Assembly: GCA_016928435.1 (NCBI GenBank)
Contig: JAFGKT010000051.1
Span: forward strand, 1 to 64,000
Reading direction: 5' to 3'
DNA: 64,000 nt
Origin: Sedimentisphaerales bacterium
GTDB taxonomy: Bacteria > Planctomycetota > Phycisphaerae > Sedimentisphaerales > SM23-30
Below, one piece after another: positions 26,539 to 35,560 of the stretch. The notes beneath the pieces were generated by a model that was not told the origin of the DNA, made no database searches, and saw only the letters and a program-made list of their open reading frames with translations. The stretch's first letter is position 1; every line of letters starts with the position of its first letter. A program made the position numbers and the translations under genes.

Positions 26539-26930
26539 AGCGGTTTCAGAAAACATGGAGCCACACTGACCTGCTCGGGGGGTATCAATAGATACAAACC
26601 TACACAGAAAGATCAACCAATCCCAGCCGCTACACTATACTCGAAATCGATCTAGCCAAACCGTTGCCTCAAACCACATCTCTTGTCAGTTTAATTACTT
26701 ACTAGCGTAAACGCTATGTCGTATGCTAAATTTACTTGCAATCGGCAGGCATATTTGCTAGAATCAAAACTTTATCGGACGTTATAATTCCAATCGACTC
26801 TCGTCTTGGCGCATTTTGATTGTACCGTCCTTTAGATTCACGGCCGTTAACAGCGCCCGAACCCATCTTCAATCCGAACCGTCGGCTGTGTTGCCTGTAT
26901 CTGTCTTGAGCAAGGACCGGACTAAATCCC
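26539..26930. other. Intergenic region with promoter
   Basis: No gene seen. It contains a good promoter at 26736-26764 for the protease gene. The remaining sequence shows no hairpin or RNA motif that I recognise. Confidence 0.5.
26736..26764 (+). promoter_or_regulatory. Sigma70-type promoter of the C25 protease gene
   Basis: TTGCAA (26736-26741) and TAGAAT (26759-26764) are separated by 17 bases. The transcript would have a leader of about 160 bases. Confidence 0.55.
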
Positions 26931-29900
26931 ATGCTCGACCGTGCGCGCACATTACTGTTGTCCTCGGCAATACTGTTCCTGACCGTTGCGGTGGGGCGGG
27001 CCGCGGAGACTTTCATCTTTGTCGGTTTGGATACCGATCCCGGTTGGTTCTGCGGAGGCTTATGGTCCTACGGAATCCCTGCCGGTGAAGGCTCATACTG
27101 CGGAGACCCAACATCAGGCCGCACCGGATCAAAAATCTACGGCTATAACATCTGGTCCGGTTTCGGCGGCGATTACGACAACAATATTCCCGCTTATTAC
27201 CTCGAATCCGAATCCTTCGATTGCTCCGGCTATGAAAATGTCACCCTAGAATTCTGGCGTTGGCTGGGAGTCGATTCTTCACTTTATGACCACGCCGCCG
27301 TCGAAGTCAGTACCGATTACTACACCTGGCATACCGTCTGGGAAAACGATGGTGCCGCGATCTGTGACAGCCAATGGGTCCGATGCAGTTACGATATCTC
27401 CGATGTCGCCGATGATGCGCCCGCACTGTTCATTCGATGGCGTATGGGACCTACCAACGAATCCATCAATTATCCCGGCTGGAGCATCGATGACATTTCA
27501 CTGATCGGCGAACCCATCGACGATATGTCCGTATCGCCTGATGAAGATATCTACGCACTTGGCTTCGAGGGTGGCCCCTTCGAGCCGCCCGCCAAAACAT
27601 TTACTGTCAGTAACGATGGCGCCGCGGCGCTAAATTGGTCCGTTTCAATTAACCAAACCTGGCTCAGCGTGGATCCTCCCGGCGGTGTCGTGCCGCCCGG
27701 CGAACCAAATTACGTGCAAGCATGGTTCAACAGCACCGCTTCTCTCCTATCCCCAGGTGTCTATAACGATACAATTACCTTCCGCAATCTCGATAGCGGC
27801 AACGAATTCTTGCGCCCCGTTACCCTTGAAGTCTTGAGTATCCCAGGCGAAATTCAAGTCACCGATTCAGTCCCGCCCATCGATGATGCTTGTTTGCCTT
27901 TTGGACCGGTCATCGCCGGTCTGCAGCCAATCGAGCAGATTACTATCACCAACCTCGATGTCAACTACAGCCTGACTATAAGTGACATTATCTTGGCTGG
28001 TGATTTCATTGAAGATTGCTGCGATCTCACAATGCCCGGCTGGTCAGCGCAACCTCATTCCGCTTGGTCCGTAACAGACTATACCTACCGCGCCGACGCC
28101 GGCACTGCCGATGTCAAAATGAATTCCATTTATCTGCCCCGTCATTGGGATGACTTTTACGCCGAAGTAACCACCTTCCGCACCGGCAACACCCAAAGCC
28201 CCGCCTTGCTCGCCTTTCGCATCAGCGACGATTTCAACTACGCTTCCTCGACCGGCAGTTGTTACTGCGCAGCTATCTCCGCCCAGTCACAATACTACGT
28301 CGCCAAATACGTCGATGGCGCATTCGCCTTTTTGCAGCCTTGGACCTCCTCCTTCTATCTCAATAGCGGCCCTTCAGTCGCCAACACCATAGCTGTCGAT
28401 GTGGTCGGTTCCTCCATCAAACTATATCTAAATGGTTATCTCGCTTGGGCGGGTATCGATGAGCAAATCACCGGCACCGGCCGAGTCGGCCTGCTTGCCT
28501 ACAGCGGCGATACCACCGAGACCATCCATTTCTTTGATGATCTGCGCGTAGGCGATCCCTTAGGCTCTCCGATCTCGATCGGGGGAATCCAACAATGGCA
28601 CAACGAAAACGCCTACCAACCCAGCGATCCCTATCGTTGCCCCAGCGATCACGCCATCCCGCACTATCCCGCTCAGCGAGGCCTTCCAGAGGAGCCTTCC
28701 CCTCTAATCGCGCCCTTGCTAAGTGAAAGCATATTCGCTTGGGCTCAAGAACCTTGCCTGCCCATGGTCATTGCCCCTCTCGACAGTGTCACGTTGGATG
28801 TCATATTCTCTCCCCCAGCCGTGGATAATTACGATGCCCCATTGGTAATCTACAGCACCGACGCCGACGAGCCGGAATTCACCGTCTCTTTAACTGGAAC
28901 AGGTATCGCCCCTTTACTGTCAATCAACCCCGATAGCGACGCGGCATTTGCCGGACACCCAGGCGGACCGTTCAACCCATCCGTCATCCAATACCAATTA
29001 ACCAACGCAACCGCCGAAGAAACTTTCGATTGGACCGTGCAATGGAATCAGCCTTGGCTAAACGTCGCACCCGCGGCCGGCAACCTTTCGCCCAGCCAAT
29101 CAGTCGTCATAGATGTTACCCTCACCGCTGCCGCCCAAAACCTTAGCGAAGATATTCATTATGACACCCTGACCTTCACCAACCAATCAACCATGCTTCA
29201 ACAAACCCGTTTGGTAACCTGCGCTGTATTCACCGAACCCAACATCTCCTGCGATCCCAACGAGTTCGTCCTCAACGTCAAAACCGATAGCACTCTCACC
29301 GATACCCTCTTGGTGGCCAACTCCGGCGATGCGCCGTTGGAGTTCTATATTCGAACCCACGCGACCGGCTTCACTCCACTGCTGCCCGATCAAGACCCCG
29401 CAGCAGCAAACGCAACCCAATACGCCGCCGACCAACCTATATCCCAACTCACCGACAATAACGACCACGCCCCAGAAACCTTGATTCTGCAATACAGTTT
29501 CCCCCAGCCCACATTTGACTCACAGTCCGATGGTTTCGATCACATTCAAATCAATGGCCTCGATTCTTGCATTCGCGAAGGTGCACCCATCATCCCGGTT
29601 CGCACAGCGCGCGTACTGCTTCCTTTCGGCAAACGCTTCACCGCCGTGCGCGCCATACCATTGCATACCTCAACCATTCCCGATCAGTACAATCTCGCGC
29701 CAGGCCCCAGACCGCAAATTCTAGGCCCCAATCCCCATCGTAACCCTAATATACCAAACCCCCAAATCTACAGCCAAACCACCCCTTATCCCGGCATCAA
29801 CCATCAAATCATAACTCTCCAAAATCAACGCGGATGTCAGGTGCTGTTCATCAATCTTTTCCCAATCCAATACACTCCCGCCGACGGCACCATAAACTAC

Positions 29901-31874
29901 ACTACCCAAATACGCCTCGAAATCGACCTCGCCGACGCGTCCCCATCACTACCCCCTCGATTAACTCCTTCCGTCGCCGATTCCCTACGCCGCTCCACAG
30001 ACAACCCACAGCAACTCAGAAGCTATTCTGCCACCGATACCCAATCGGATGCCATTACCGACACTACCAGCGGTTCCATCCTGCCCGACGACGGACCGTT
30101 CAACTATGTTGTCATCACCAACGCCGAATTGGCTCAAACCCCAGGTCCATGGAATTTCGCCGCCCTCTGTGCCGCAAAAACCGCCCGAGGCATTCCCGCG
30201 ACTATCGTCACCACCGAATGGATATACAGCAACTATCCCGGCCCACGTCCCGACGGCGGCGCCGACAACCAAGCACGAATCCGCGCCTTCCTAATCGACG
30301 CCTACGAAAACTGGAATACCCAATACGTACTATTGGCCGGTACCAATGATATTGTCCCCGCCCGAATGTTTTGGGTCGAGACCGGAGGCAACGAATCAAC
30401 AGCCACCACTATGCCCGTCGATATGTACTATGGCTGTGTCGACCCCGCCCAATGCAGCTTCGATTATGATGCCGACGGCCTATATGGCGAACCCAGCGAC
30501 GGAGTCAACGGCGGCGAAGTCGATCTCCTTGCCGAAATCTACGTCGGACGCGCCGCGGTCAGCAACTACCTCGAAGTCCAAAACTTCGTCCGTAAAACCC
30601 TAACCTATCATCAGTCTAACGGTGCCGCTTTAACCAGGGTCGCTATGCTCGGCGAATTCCTCGACTTTGGCGGCCCCGCCGACTACGCCAAAGGCATGTT
30701 GGAACAAATACGTCTCGGCGGTTCTTACGACGGCTATTCAACCATCGGTTTCGTCGATCACGGCAACAGCGATCTGCTCGACTTCCAAACCATAAGCCAC
30801 ATACCTGACCTCCCAGATGCATGTTGGCCTCTATATGAACAAGATGCCCCATGGTCCTCGCAAAACGTCATCGACCTCATCAACAACTCTTTTCACGTCT
30901 TCAATCACCTAGGCCACTGCAATACCAATAGCTGTATCAAACTCAATACCTACAGCCTAGGCAGTCTAACCAATGATGACTACTTCTTCGTCTATTCCCA
31001 AGGTTGCCGACCCGGATGGTTCGACCTGGCCGACTGTTGGGGCGAGGTCGTAACCACTATGCAGCATGGCGCCTTCGCCGCTGTACTCAATGCCCGTGAT
31101 GGTTGGGGCTGGGAGAATAGCACCGATGGCCCAAGTCATCGTTTCAACCGTCAGTTTTGGCACGCTGTCTTGTCTGACGGCATCCTCGAGCTAGGCCGCG
31201 CCAATCAAGCTTCCAAAGAAGCCAACCTCTGGGACATCGAAGGCCCCTGCATTCGATGGTGCTACTACGAATTAACCCTCTTTGGCGACCCCGAACAACA
31301 ACTGCGCTTTACCAGCGATTGCGATTGGATCACCGTTTATCCCGACGCCTGCACCGTTCCCTCATCCGATCAACTTTCCCTACAGCTCACCTTCGACGCC
31401 GCCGGTCTGTTCCCCGGCACCTATACCGCCGATATCACCATCTATACCAACGATCCCAACAACCCATCCGTTGTACTCCCCGTCACCATGAACGTCCAAC
31501 CCGCTACAATCTTAGGCGACTTTAATCGCGATGGCGTCGTCGATATCATCGACCTCGCTATCTTTACCTCATGGTGGCGCAGCTCCACCTGCCAAGCCGA
31601 AAATTACTGGTGCGGCGCCACCGACATGAATTGCAGCGGTTTCATTGACCTCGTCGATTTCGCCCACTTCGCTGATTGCTGGGGCGATCGTCTCCCATTT
31701 CCAGGCGACCTAAACGCCGATGGTATCGTCGATCTCCACGATTTCGCCATCTTCGTAGCCTGCACCCACCTCCCCGACGATCAGTGCGATATTGCCCCTC
31801 TCCCCAACGGCGATAACCGCATCGACATCCTAGACCTAATGCTCCTAACCCGCGATTGGCTCCAACAGCAATAG
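26931..31874 (+). CDS. Secreted C25 (gingipain-family) protease with dockerin-like repeats
   Basis: A 1647-residue exported protein. Residues 1-24 are a signal peptide ending VGRAAE. Next is a jelly-roll module of the MAM/immune-inhibitor type (about 40-195), then BACON/ASPM-like Ig modules (about 205-300, again near 660-760), with a lectin-like module near 370-540. The peptidase C25 domain (about 1060-1440) has candidate catalytic His in NHLGH (1325-1329) and Cys1359 in YSQGCRPGWFD. The last 120 residues hold three dockerin-type Ca-binding repeats (GDFNRDGVVD, then GDLNADGIVD and NGDNRIDILD). It probably digests protein outside the cell or processes surface proteins. The start ATG has AAGGAC about 12 bases upstream. 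Confidence 0.85.
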   Translation: MLDRARTLLLSSAILFLTVAVGRAAETFIFVGLDTDPGWFCGGLWSYGIPAGEGSYCGDPTSGRTGSKIYGYNIWSGFGGDYDNNIPAYYLESESFDCSGYENVTLEFWRWLGVDSSLYDHAAVEVSTDYYTWHTVWENDGAAICDSQWVRCSYDISDVADDAPALFIRWRMGPTNESINYPGWSIDDISLIGEPIDDMSVSPDEDIYALGFEGGPFEPPAKTFTVSNDGAAALNWSVSINQTWLSVDPPGGVVPPGEPNYVQAWFNSTASLLSPGVYNDTITFRNLDSGNEFLRPVTLEVLSIPGEIQVTDSVPPIDDACLPFGPVIAGLQPIEQITITNLDVNYSLTISDIILAGDFIEDCCDLTMPGWSAQPHSAWSVTDYTYRADAGTADVKMNSIYLPRHWDDFYAEVTTFRTGNTQSPALLAFRISDDFNYASSTGSCYCAAISAQSQYYVAKYVDGAFAFLQPWTSSFYLNSGPSVANTIAVDVVGSSIKLYLNGYLAWAGIDEQITGTGRVGLLAYSGDTTETIHFFDDLRVGDPLGSPISIGGIQQWHNENAYQPSDPYRCPSDHAIPHYPAQRGLPEEPSPLIAPLLSESIFAWAQEPCLPMVIAPLDSVTLDVIFSPPAVDNYDAPLVIYSTDADEPEFTVSLTGTGIAPLLSINPDSDAAFAGHPGGPFNPSVIQYQLTNATAEETFDWTVQWNQPWLNVAPAAGNLSPSQSVVIDVTLTAAAQNLSEDIHYDTLTFTNQSTMLQQTRLVTCAVFTEPNISCDPNEFVLNVKTDSTLTDTLLVANSGDAPLEFYIRTHATGFTPLLPDQDPAAANATQYAADQPISQLTDNNDHAPETLILQYSFPQPTFDSQSDGFDHIQINGLDSCIREGAPIIPVRTARVLLPFGKRFTAVRAIPLHTSTIPDQYNLAPGPRPQILGPNPHRNPNIPNPQIYSQTTPYPGINHQIITLQNQRGCQVLFINLFPIQYTPADGTINYTTQIRLEIDLADASPSLPPRLTPSVADSLRRSTDNPQQLRSYSATDTQSDAITDTTSGSILPDDGPFNYVVITNAELAQTPGPWNFAALCAAKTARGIPATIVTTEWIYSNYPGPRPDGGADNQARIRAFLIDAYENWNTQYVLLAGTNDIVPARMFWVETGGNESTATTMPVDMYYGCVDPAQCSFDYDADGLYGEPSDGVNGGEVDLLAEIYVGRAAVSNYLEVQNFVRKTLTYHQSNGAALTRVAMLGEFLDFGGPADYAKGMLEQIRLGGSYDGYSTIGFVDHGNSDLLDFQTISHIPDLPDACWPLYEQDAPWSSQNVIDLINNSFHVFNHLGHCNTNSCIKLNTYSLGSLTNDDYFFVYSQGCRPGWFDLADCWGEVVTTMQHGAFAAVLNARDGWGWENSTDGPSHRFNRQFWHAVLSDGILELGRANQASKEANLWDIEGPCIRWCYYELTLFGDPEQQLRFTSDCDWITVYPDACTVPSSDQLSLQLTFDAAGLFPGTYTADITIYTNDPNNPSVVLPVTMNVQPATILGDFNRDGVVDIIDLAIFTSWWRSSTCQAENYWCGATDMNCSGFIDLVDFAHFADCWGDRLPFPGDLNADGIVDLHDFAIFVACTHLPDDQCDIAPLPNGDNRIDILDLMLLTRDWLQQQ

Positions 31875-31909
31875 AACCGCAACCCTGACCAAAGAACAAC
31901 ACTAACCAC

Positions 31910-32008
31910 CAATGTAGGATGGGTAATTTTGAATATTTTGTTCAAAGTTACCCACGCGGTTCCTAAAATCAGAGCCCAAAGCGTAATCGCCAGGATTATC
32001 CCTTACTT
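31910..32008. repeat. Adjacent intergenic repeats, family B copy 1 and family C copy 1
   Basis: 31931-31963 matches 34060-34092 at 30 of 33 positions (family B, with GGGTAA and TTACCCA arms). 31970-32007 (CAGAGCCCAAAGCGTAATCG and on) matches the family C copies at 35339 and 43077. The two families are directly joined here, downstream of the protease gene. Confidence 0.65.
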
Positions 32009-32045
32009 CAATCATGTATTATCAGCAAAAAACAGGACTTTATTC

Positions 32046-32074
32046 TTGATTATCGGGCCTACCTGGTGTATACT
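32046..32074 (+). promoter_or_regulatory. Sigma70-type promoter of the STAS gene
   Basis: TTGATT (32046-32051) and TATACT (32069-32074) are separated by 17 bases. Transcription would start near 32081, giving a leader of about 190 bases. Confidence 0.65.
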
Positions 32075-32081
32075 GCATAAT

Positions 32082-32271
32082 ATGCAGGCAATGTGATTCA
32101 TTTTTACGCTGCCTAATTGAGCATAGGAGACTTCCCATCACACATCGCAATGGGAAGGGGCCGGTTCTTTTGGAGAAGGACCATTCCCCAAAACAGCTAA
32201 GTGCGCCGACTGCCGGTTCGTTCCATCGCTGCGTAAAGAACCGCCTACGTCGCCTTTGCTAGGAGAATTCT
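32082..32271 (+). promoter_or_regulatory. Structured 5' leader of the STAS gene, class unknown
   Basis: Several stems can be drawn. TTCCCAT pairs with ATGGGAA (about 32132-32155). GGTTCTTT pairs with GAAGGACC around the loop TGGA (about 32170-32190). CGGTTC pairs with GAACCG (about 32214-32242). GGGAA could also pair with a downstream TTCCC, so alternative folds are possible. It does not match any riboswitch or small RNA that I recognise. Confidence 0.4.
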
Positions 32272-32553
32272 TTGGTTATGCGGTTGTCAACCACCATCCA
32301 GATTACCGATTCTGAGCTGGATTACGAACACCTGATTCAGCACCAGGGCGAATTCGACGCCCAGCAGGATCACGATGTCATTGTTGATCTCTCACGCGTC
32401 AACAGAATCACCACCAGTGCCTTCGCTCAACTGATTTGTCTCCGCAACAGCTTCGCCCACGCCGGCCACAAACTTATCATCGCCGGCCTGCAAGGCCAAC
32501 CCCAAGCCCTATACGATATGCTCAAACTCCGATGCCTGGCTATGAGTTCCTGA
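32272..32553 (+). CDS. Single-domain STAS (anti-sigma antagonist-like) protein
   Basis: A 93-residue protein with the STAS fold: DVIVDLSRVNRITTSAFAQL carries the phosphorylatable Ser/Thr position of anti-anti-sigma factors, and AGHKLIIAGLQGQP plus the last helix complete the domain. It would bind a sigma-factor antagonist kinase or act in a partner-switching module. The TTG at 32272 has AGGAG six bases upstream; the ATG at 32278 is twelve bases away. No kinase or sigma factor gene is adjacent. A 12-bp palindrome GTGTGATCACAC (32557-32568) follows the stop codon. Confidence 0.75.
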   Translation: MVMRLSTTIQITDSELDYEHLIQHQGEFDAQQDHDVIVDLSRVNRITTSAFAQLICLRNSFAHAGHKLIIAGLQGQPQALYDMLKLRCLAMSS

Positions 32554-32752
32554 TCGGTGTGATCACACACTAACCGGTAGGGCGGTAGGGGGGCTAAAAT
32601 ACATCAAAACCCTCTAAACCCTTCCCAATAAATCAGTTAAATCTATCCCGCATTTCTTTCTTCACCTGCCCTCACTTGACCTGCCCGCCCATATCCTTTA
32701 TCCTGCCTTTCTCGTTAACCCTGTTTAATATCCCTTTGACAAAAAGTACAAT

Positions 32753-33271
32753 ATGGATCTACCTTCAGTCTCAGCACTCCATCCCGATGCCGACCAACGT
32801 TATATGGTCGAAGCCATCAAACAGGCTCAATCCGCCTTTGAAGCCGACGAAGTCCCCATCGGCGCCGTTATCGTACACAAAGACAAAATCATCGCCCGCG
32901 CCCACAACCAGCGCGAAACCCTATCAGACCCCACCGCCCATGCCGAGATCATCGCTCTAACCCAAGCCGCAGCATATCTCGGCGACTGGCGACTTAACGG
33001 CTGCACCATATACGTCACCCTGGAACCCTGTCCCATGTGTGCCGGCGCTTTGGTCCTGGCCCGTATCGATCGGCTTGTGTACGGCCCCGCGGACCCCAAA
33101 GCCGGCGCCTGCCAAACCCTCTACAATATAGTCCAAGACCCTCGCCTAAATCATTCTATCGAGGTCGTCTCCGGATGCCTGGCGGAGCCCTGCCGTTTGT
33201 TGCTGCAGGATTTCTTTGCCAAAAAACGATCCAACAAAAACAATAACACTGATTATGTTCCCGAACTATGA
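32753..33271 (+). CDS. tadA: tRNA-specific adenosine deaminase TadA
   Basis: A 172-residue zinc enzyme that deaminates A34 to inosine in tRNA. It has the deaminase zinc motifs HAEIIAL and PCPMCAGAL. Length fits TadA. There is no clear ribosome binding site before the ATG. The end overlaps the PHP gene by 17 bases, so the two genes are likely translated from one message. Confidence 0.93.
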   Translation: MDLPSVSALHPDADQRYMVEAIKQAQSAFEADEVPIGAVIVHKDKIIARAHNQRETLSDPTAHAEIIALTQAAAYLGDWRLNGCTIYVTLEPCPMCAGALVLARIDRLVYGPADPKAGACQTLYNIVQDPRLNHSIEVVSGCLAEPCRLLLQDFFAKKRSNKNNNTDYVPEL

Positions 33272-34016
33272 TTTCCATATTCATACCGTGCTGTGCGGCC
33301 ATTGCGACCCCGCCCAGACCGTCCCCAACATCCTCAAACAAGCCGACGCCCTGGGTTTGCCTACCATAGCCATCACCGAACATATCATGCAGCCCTCTCA
33401 GCGCGAACTTATCGATATTATTCGCGACCAGGTCCAAGCCTGTGAACACAATTGCGAAGTCTTGATCGGTGCCGAAATCGACGCCGACTCCAAGCACGGC
33501 GATGGCTCTCTCGTCTTTGACGACCCAGACGGCTTAGACATAATTTTGGGTTCGCTCCATTATTTCCCCGGCACCGATATTATGCCTCATTGCCAACCTA
33601 TGCTACCAATGGACCAAACCGAAATAATCGCGCGCTGGAGCAAAGCATTGCTCGGTTTGGCGCAAAATCCCATTATCGATTATATCGCTCACCCCGGCGC
33701 CCTCATCGCCTCAGCCCTCAAATGCCCCAACTTCGACAATCTACTCGATACCTTCACCCAAGCCGCTCAGCTATCCGCCCAAAACAATATCGCCTGGGAA
33801 ATCAACAACCTCATTGGCATGAAACTCACCGAACAACAGCGCCCGGAATACTGGCGCGTCCTGAAAACCGCGCAAGATCAAGGCGTTACCCTCGTCTTTG
33901 GTTCTGATGCCCATCGCCCCAGTGACCTCGCCCGCCATGATTTCGTCAGTACCCTATTACCAAAGTTAGGCCACCCCGACCTCTCCCAAATCCCCCCGCT
34001 AAAATCCTTCCGCTAG
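33255..34016 (+). CDS. PHP-domain phosphoesterase (histidinol-phosphatase-like)
   Basis: A 253-residue PHP-family hydrolase. The metal-binding residues appear in DFHIHTVLCGH, ITEHI, GAEIDAD, the middle DYIAHPG and the final GSDAHRPSD. Family members include histidinol phosphatase HisK and related phosphoesterases. The frame opens at 33216 inside tadA, but the ATG at 33255 directly before the first motif is the likely start. Histidine biosynthesis genes are not near, so the precise substrate is not fixed. Confidence 0.82.
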   Translation: MFPNYDFHIHTVLCGHCDPAQTVPNILKQADALGLPTIAITEHIMQPSQRELIDIIRDQVQACEHNCEVLIGAEIDADSKHGDGSLVFDDPDGLDIILGSLHYFPGTDIMPHCQPMLPMDQTEIIARWSKALLGLAQNPIIDYIAHPGALIASALKCPNFDNLLDTFTQAAQLSAQNNIAWEINNLIGMKLTEQQRPEYWRVLKTAQDQGVTLVFGSDAHRPSDLARHDFVSTLLPKLGHPDLSQIPPLKSFR

Positions 34017-34035
34017 CCTGCCCCCGCGAACAAAT

Positions 34036-34092
34036 TAGGGTGGGTAATTGGGCAACTCTGAATATCTTGTTCAAATTTACCCATGCGGTTCC
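34036..34092. repeat. Intergenic repeat family B copy 2
   Basis: 34060-34092 matches 31931-31963 at 30 of 33 positions. Both copies are preceded by GGGTAATT and end with GCGGTTCC. Confidence 0.65.
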
Positions 34093-34303
34093 CTTATCTA
34101 AAACCCATTTTCCAATGTGACTTTATTCTCTTTATAGGTGGTTCTCTTTTCTGTGATTGCTCCTATAGCAATGCCTTTATTCGTGCCGATTCGTATCCAT
34201 TCGTGTTTATCTTTCGCGTCTTTTCGCGTCTTTCGTGGTTAAAAACTCCCCGACCTCACCAATTCCACTGTACTCACTGACCAACCCCTTTCTGCCTAAT
34301 ACT

Positions 34304-34375
34304 TGCCCCCGGCAGCTATCTTATTAGCGAATATTAGTGTCAATTAGTGGTTCTCTTTTCTGTGGTCGCTGCCGG
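34304..34375. repeat. Intergenic repeat family D copy 1 with terminal inverted repeats
   Basis: Bounded by CCGGCAGC (34309-34316) and GCTGCCGG (34368-34375). It shares TGCCCCCGGCAGCTAT and GTCAATTAGTGGTTCTCTTT (34339-34358) with copy 2 at 36041-36095. Confidence 0.65.
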
Positions 34376-34503
34376 ATTTATCGCTTGGACGCATGGGAAA
34401 TCACTTGACGCGTCCTGCCCGATAGAATACTCTCAATATACTGTTCTTAAGTAACTTAGACCGATTTTGCCGGTGATTCCATACCTGGCCGCAAATAAAC
34501 AAA

Positions 34504-35355
34504 ATGAGTGACTATCGCGTAAAACTCGACATCTACAACGGTCCCATGGACCTGCTGTTGTACCTCATCCGCCGTAACGAGGTCGATATTCACGATATCC
34601 CCATCGCCCAGATTACCAAGCAATACGTCGAATATGTCGAACTCATCAAGCAGTTCGACATCGATTTGGCTGGCGAGTTTCTCGTCATGGCCGCCACCCT
34701 CATGGAAATCAAATCCGCTCTGCTTCTGCCCAGAGATACCGTGGAAGCCGGTGAAGAAGGCGAAGATCTCAGCGATCCCCGTCTGGAATTGGTCCGCCAG
34801 CTTCTCGAATACAAAAAATTCAAAGATGTGGCCGGACAACTCGAAGAATCAGCCCATCTCCAGGAAAACCGTTTCCCTCGGTCCCAAGCCGATCTCGACC
34901 GTCTCCTTGAGTCCGCTCGCCAAGAACAGCAGCTCGATCTCGAATCCATCCAGATTTGGGACCTGTTCGACGCTTTCACCTCCTTGATGAAAGCGACCCT
35001 CATCGGCCGACGCGAACATCAGGTTTATCAAGACGATACCCCCATCGACCTTTACGAAGTGGACATCCTCCAACGCGCCCAAACCCAACAGCCCCTCACC
35101 TTTGCCGCAGTCTTCGAGGGCCGGTCATCCAAAATCGAAATGGTAGGCCTATTCCTGGCCCTGCTGGAACTCATCCGTCAAAAACTCCTGCGTATCGAAC
35201 AGGAAAAGACTTTCGGCGACATATATCTCTTTCCGCTAACCCAAGAATCCCCTGAACACGCCGTCGCCAACGCTGTGTCCGCAGACATCGAGCAATTGCC
35301 CAGCCACATCAACCGAGACAAAGGCCGCCACCAGCAATCAGAGCCCGAAGCGTGA
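34504..35355 (+). CDS. scpA: Segregation and condensation protein A
   Basis: A 283-residue kleisin that links SMC heads in chromosome condensation. The N-terminal YRVKLDIYNGPMDLLLYLIRR and DIHDIPIAQITKQYVEYV are diagnostic for ScpA. The C-terminal winged helix lies near 200-255 (FAAVFEGRSSKIEMVGLFLALLELI). No ribosome binding site is obvious. scpB is not adjacent. The last residues and the stop codon fall inside an intergenic repeat (family C, from 35339), so the tail SEPEA is encoded by repeat sequence. Confidence 0.93.
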   Translation: MSDYRVKLDIYNGPMDLLLYLIRRNEVDIHDIPIAQITKQYVEYVELIKQFDIDLAGEFLVMAATLMEIKSALLLPRDTVEAGEEGEDLSDPRLELVRQLLEYKKFKDVAGQLEESAHLQENRFPRSQADLDRLLESARQEQQLDLESIQIWDLFDAFTSLMKATLIGRREHQVYQDDTPIDLYEVDILQRAQTQQPLTFAAVFEGRSSKIEMVGLFLALLELIRQKLLRIEQEKTFGDIYLFPLTQESPEHAVANAVSADIEQLPSHINRDKGRHQQSEPEA

Positions 35356-35475
35356 GCGCCGGGATTAAATCCCTGACCATATATCTCAAACCGAAATTAT
35401 ACAAAATCCCGAACCTAAATCAGACCCCCAAGCGTAATATCGACCAATGCGGTCCGCACCTCAGGAATTCTTAAA
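35339..35475. repeat. Intergenic repeat family C copies 2 and 3
   Basis: 35339-35379 (CAGAGCCCGAAGCGTGAGCG and on, ending ATCCCTGACC) and 35421-35470 (AAGCGTAATATCGACCAATG and on) correspond to the left and right halves of the longer copy at 43077-43160. Here they are separated by about 41 unrelated bases. The left half supplies the stop codon of scpA. Confidence 0.65.
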
Positions 35476-35506
35476 CGCCGCCCCCAAAACCACTTTTGCT
35501 CCGAAA

Positions 35507-35545
35507 CCCGACAACGCAACTCAAAAAAGTGCCAAATCGCACTAA
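35507..35545. repeat. Intergenic repeat family F copy 1
   Basis: GAAACCCGACAACGCAACTC and an A-run are followed by the inverted repeat AGTGC/GCACT. Related copies are at 44808-44840 (left half) and 47404-47435 (right half). It lies just upstream of ridA. Confidence 0.5.
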
Positions 35546-35560
35546 TCAGGAGCTTATCTC

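Larger units (their letters stand above)
34017..34503. other. Repeat-rich gene-free region
   Basis: No gene seen. It contains family B copy 2 (34036-34092), phrases of the type TTCGCGTCTTTCGTGGTT at about 34205-34240, and family D copy 1 (34304-34375). Confidence 0.6.

Noticed and set aside
29834-30349. Arg-rich frame inside the C25 protease gene
   Set aside because: It lies out of frame in a gene with clear domains, and its composition is that of a shadow frame.
32082-32271. Cyclic di-GMP or cobalamin riboswitch in the STAS leader
   Set aside because: Some short words recall these classes (GCCGGTT, GCGTAAAG), but their order and spacing do not fit the known consensus.
32557-32568. GTGTGATCACAC as a CRP-type site
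   Set aside because: It is a perfect palindrome but lies directly after a stop codon without a promoter beside it, and one site is not enough evidence.
32732-32759. TTGACA at 32736 as promoter of tadA
   Set aside because: A -10 at normal spacing would fall inside the tadA coding region; no suitable box is present.
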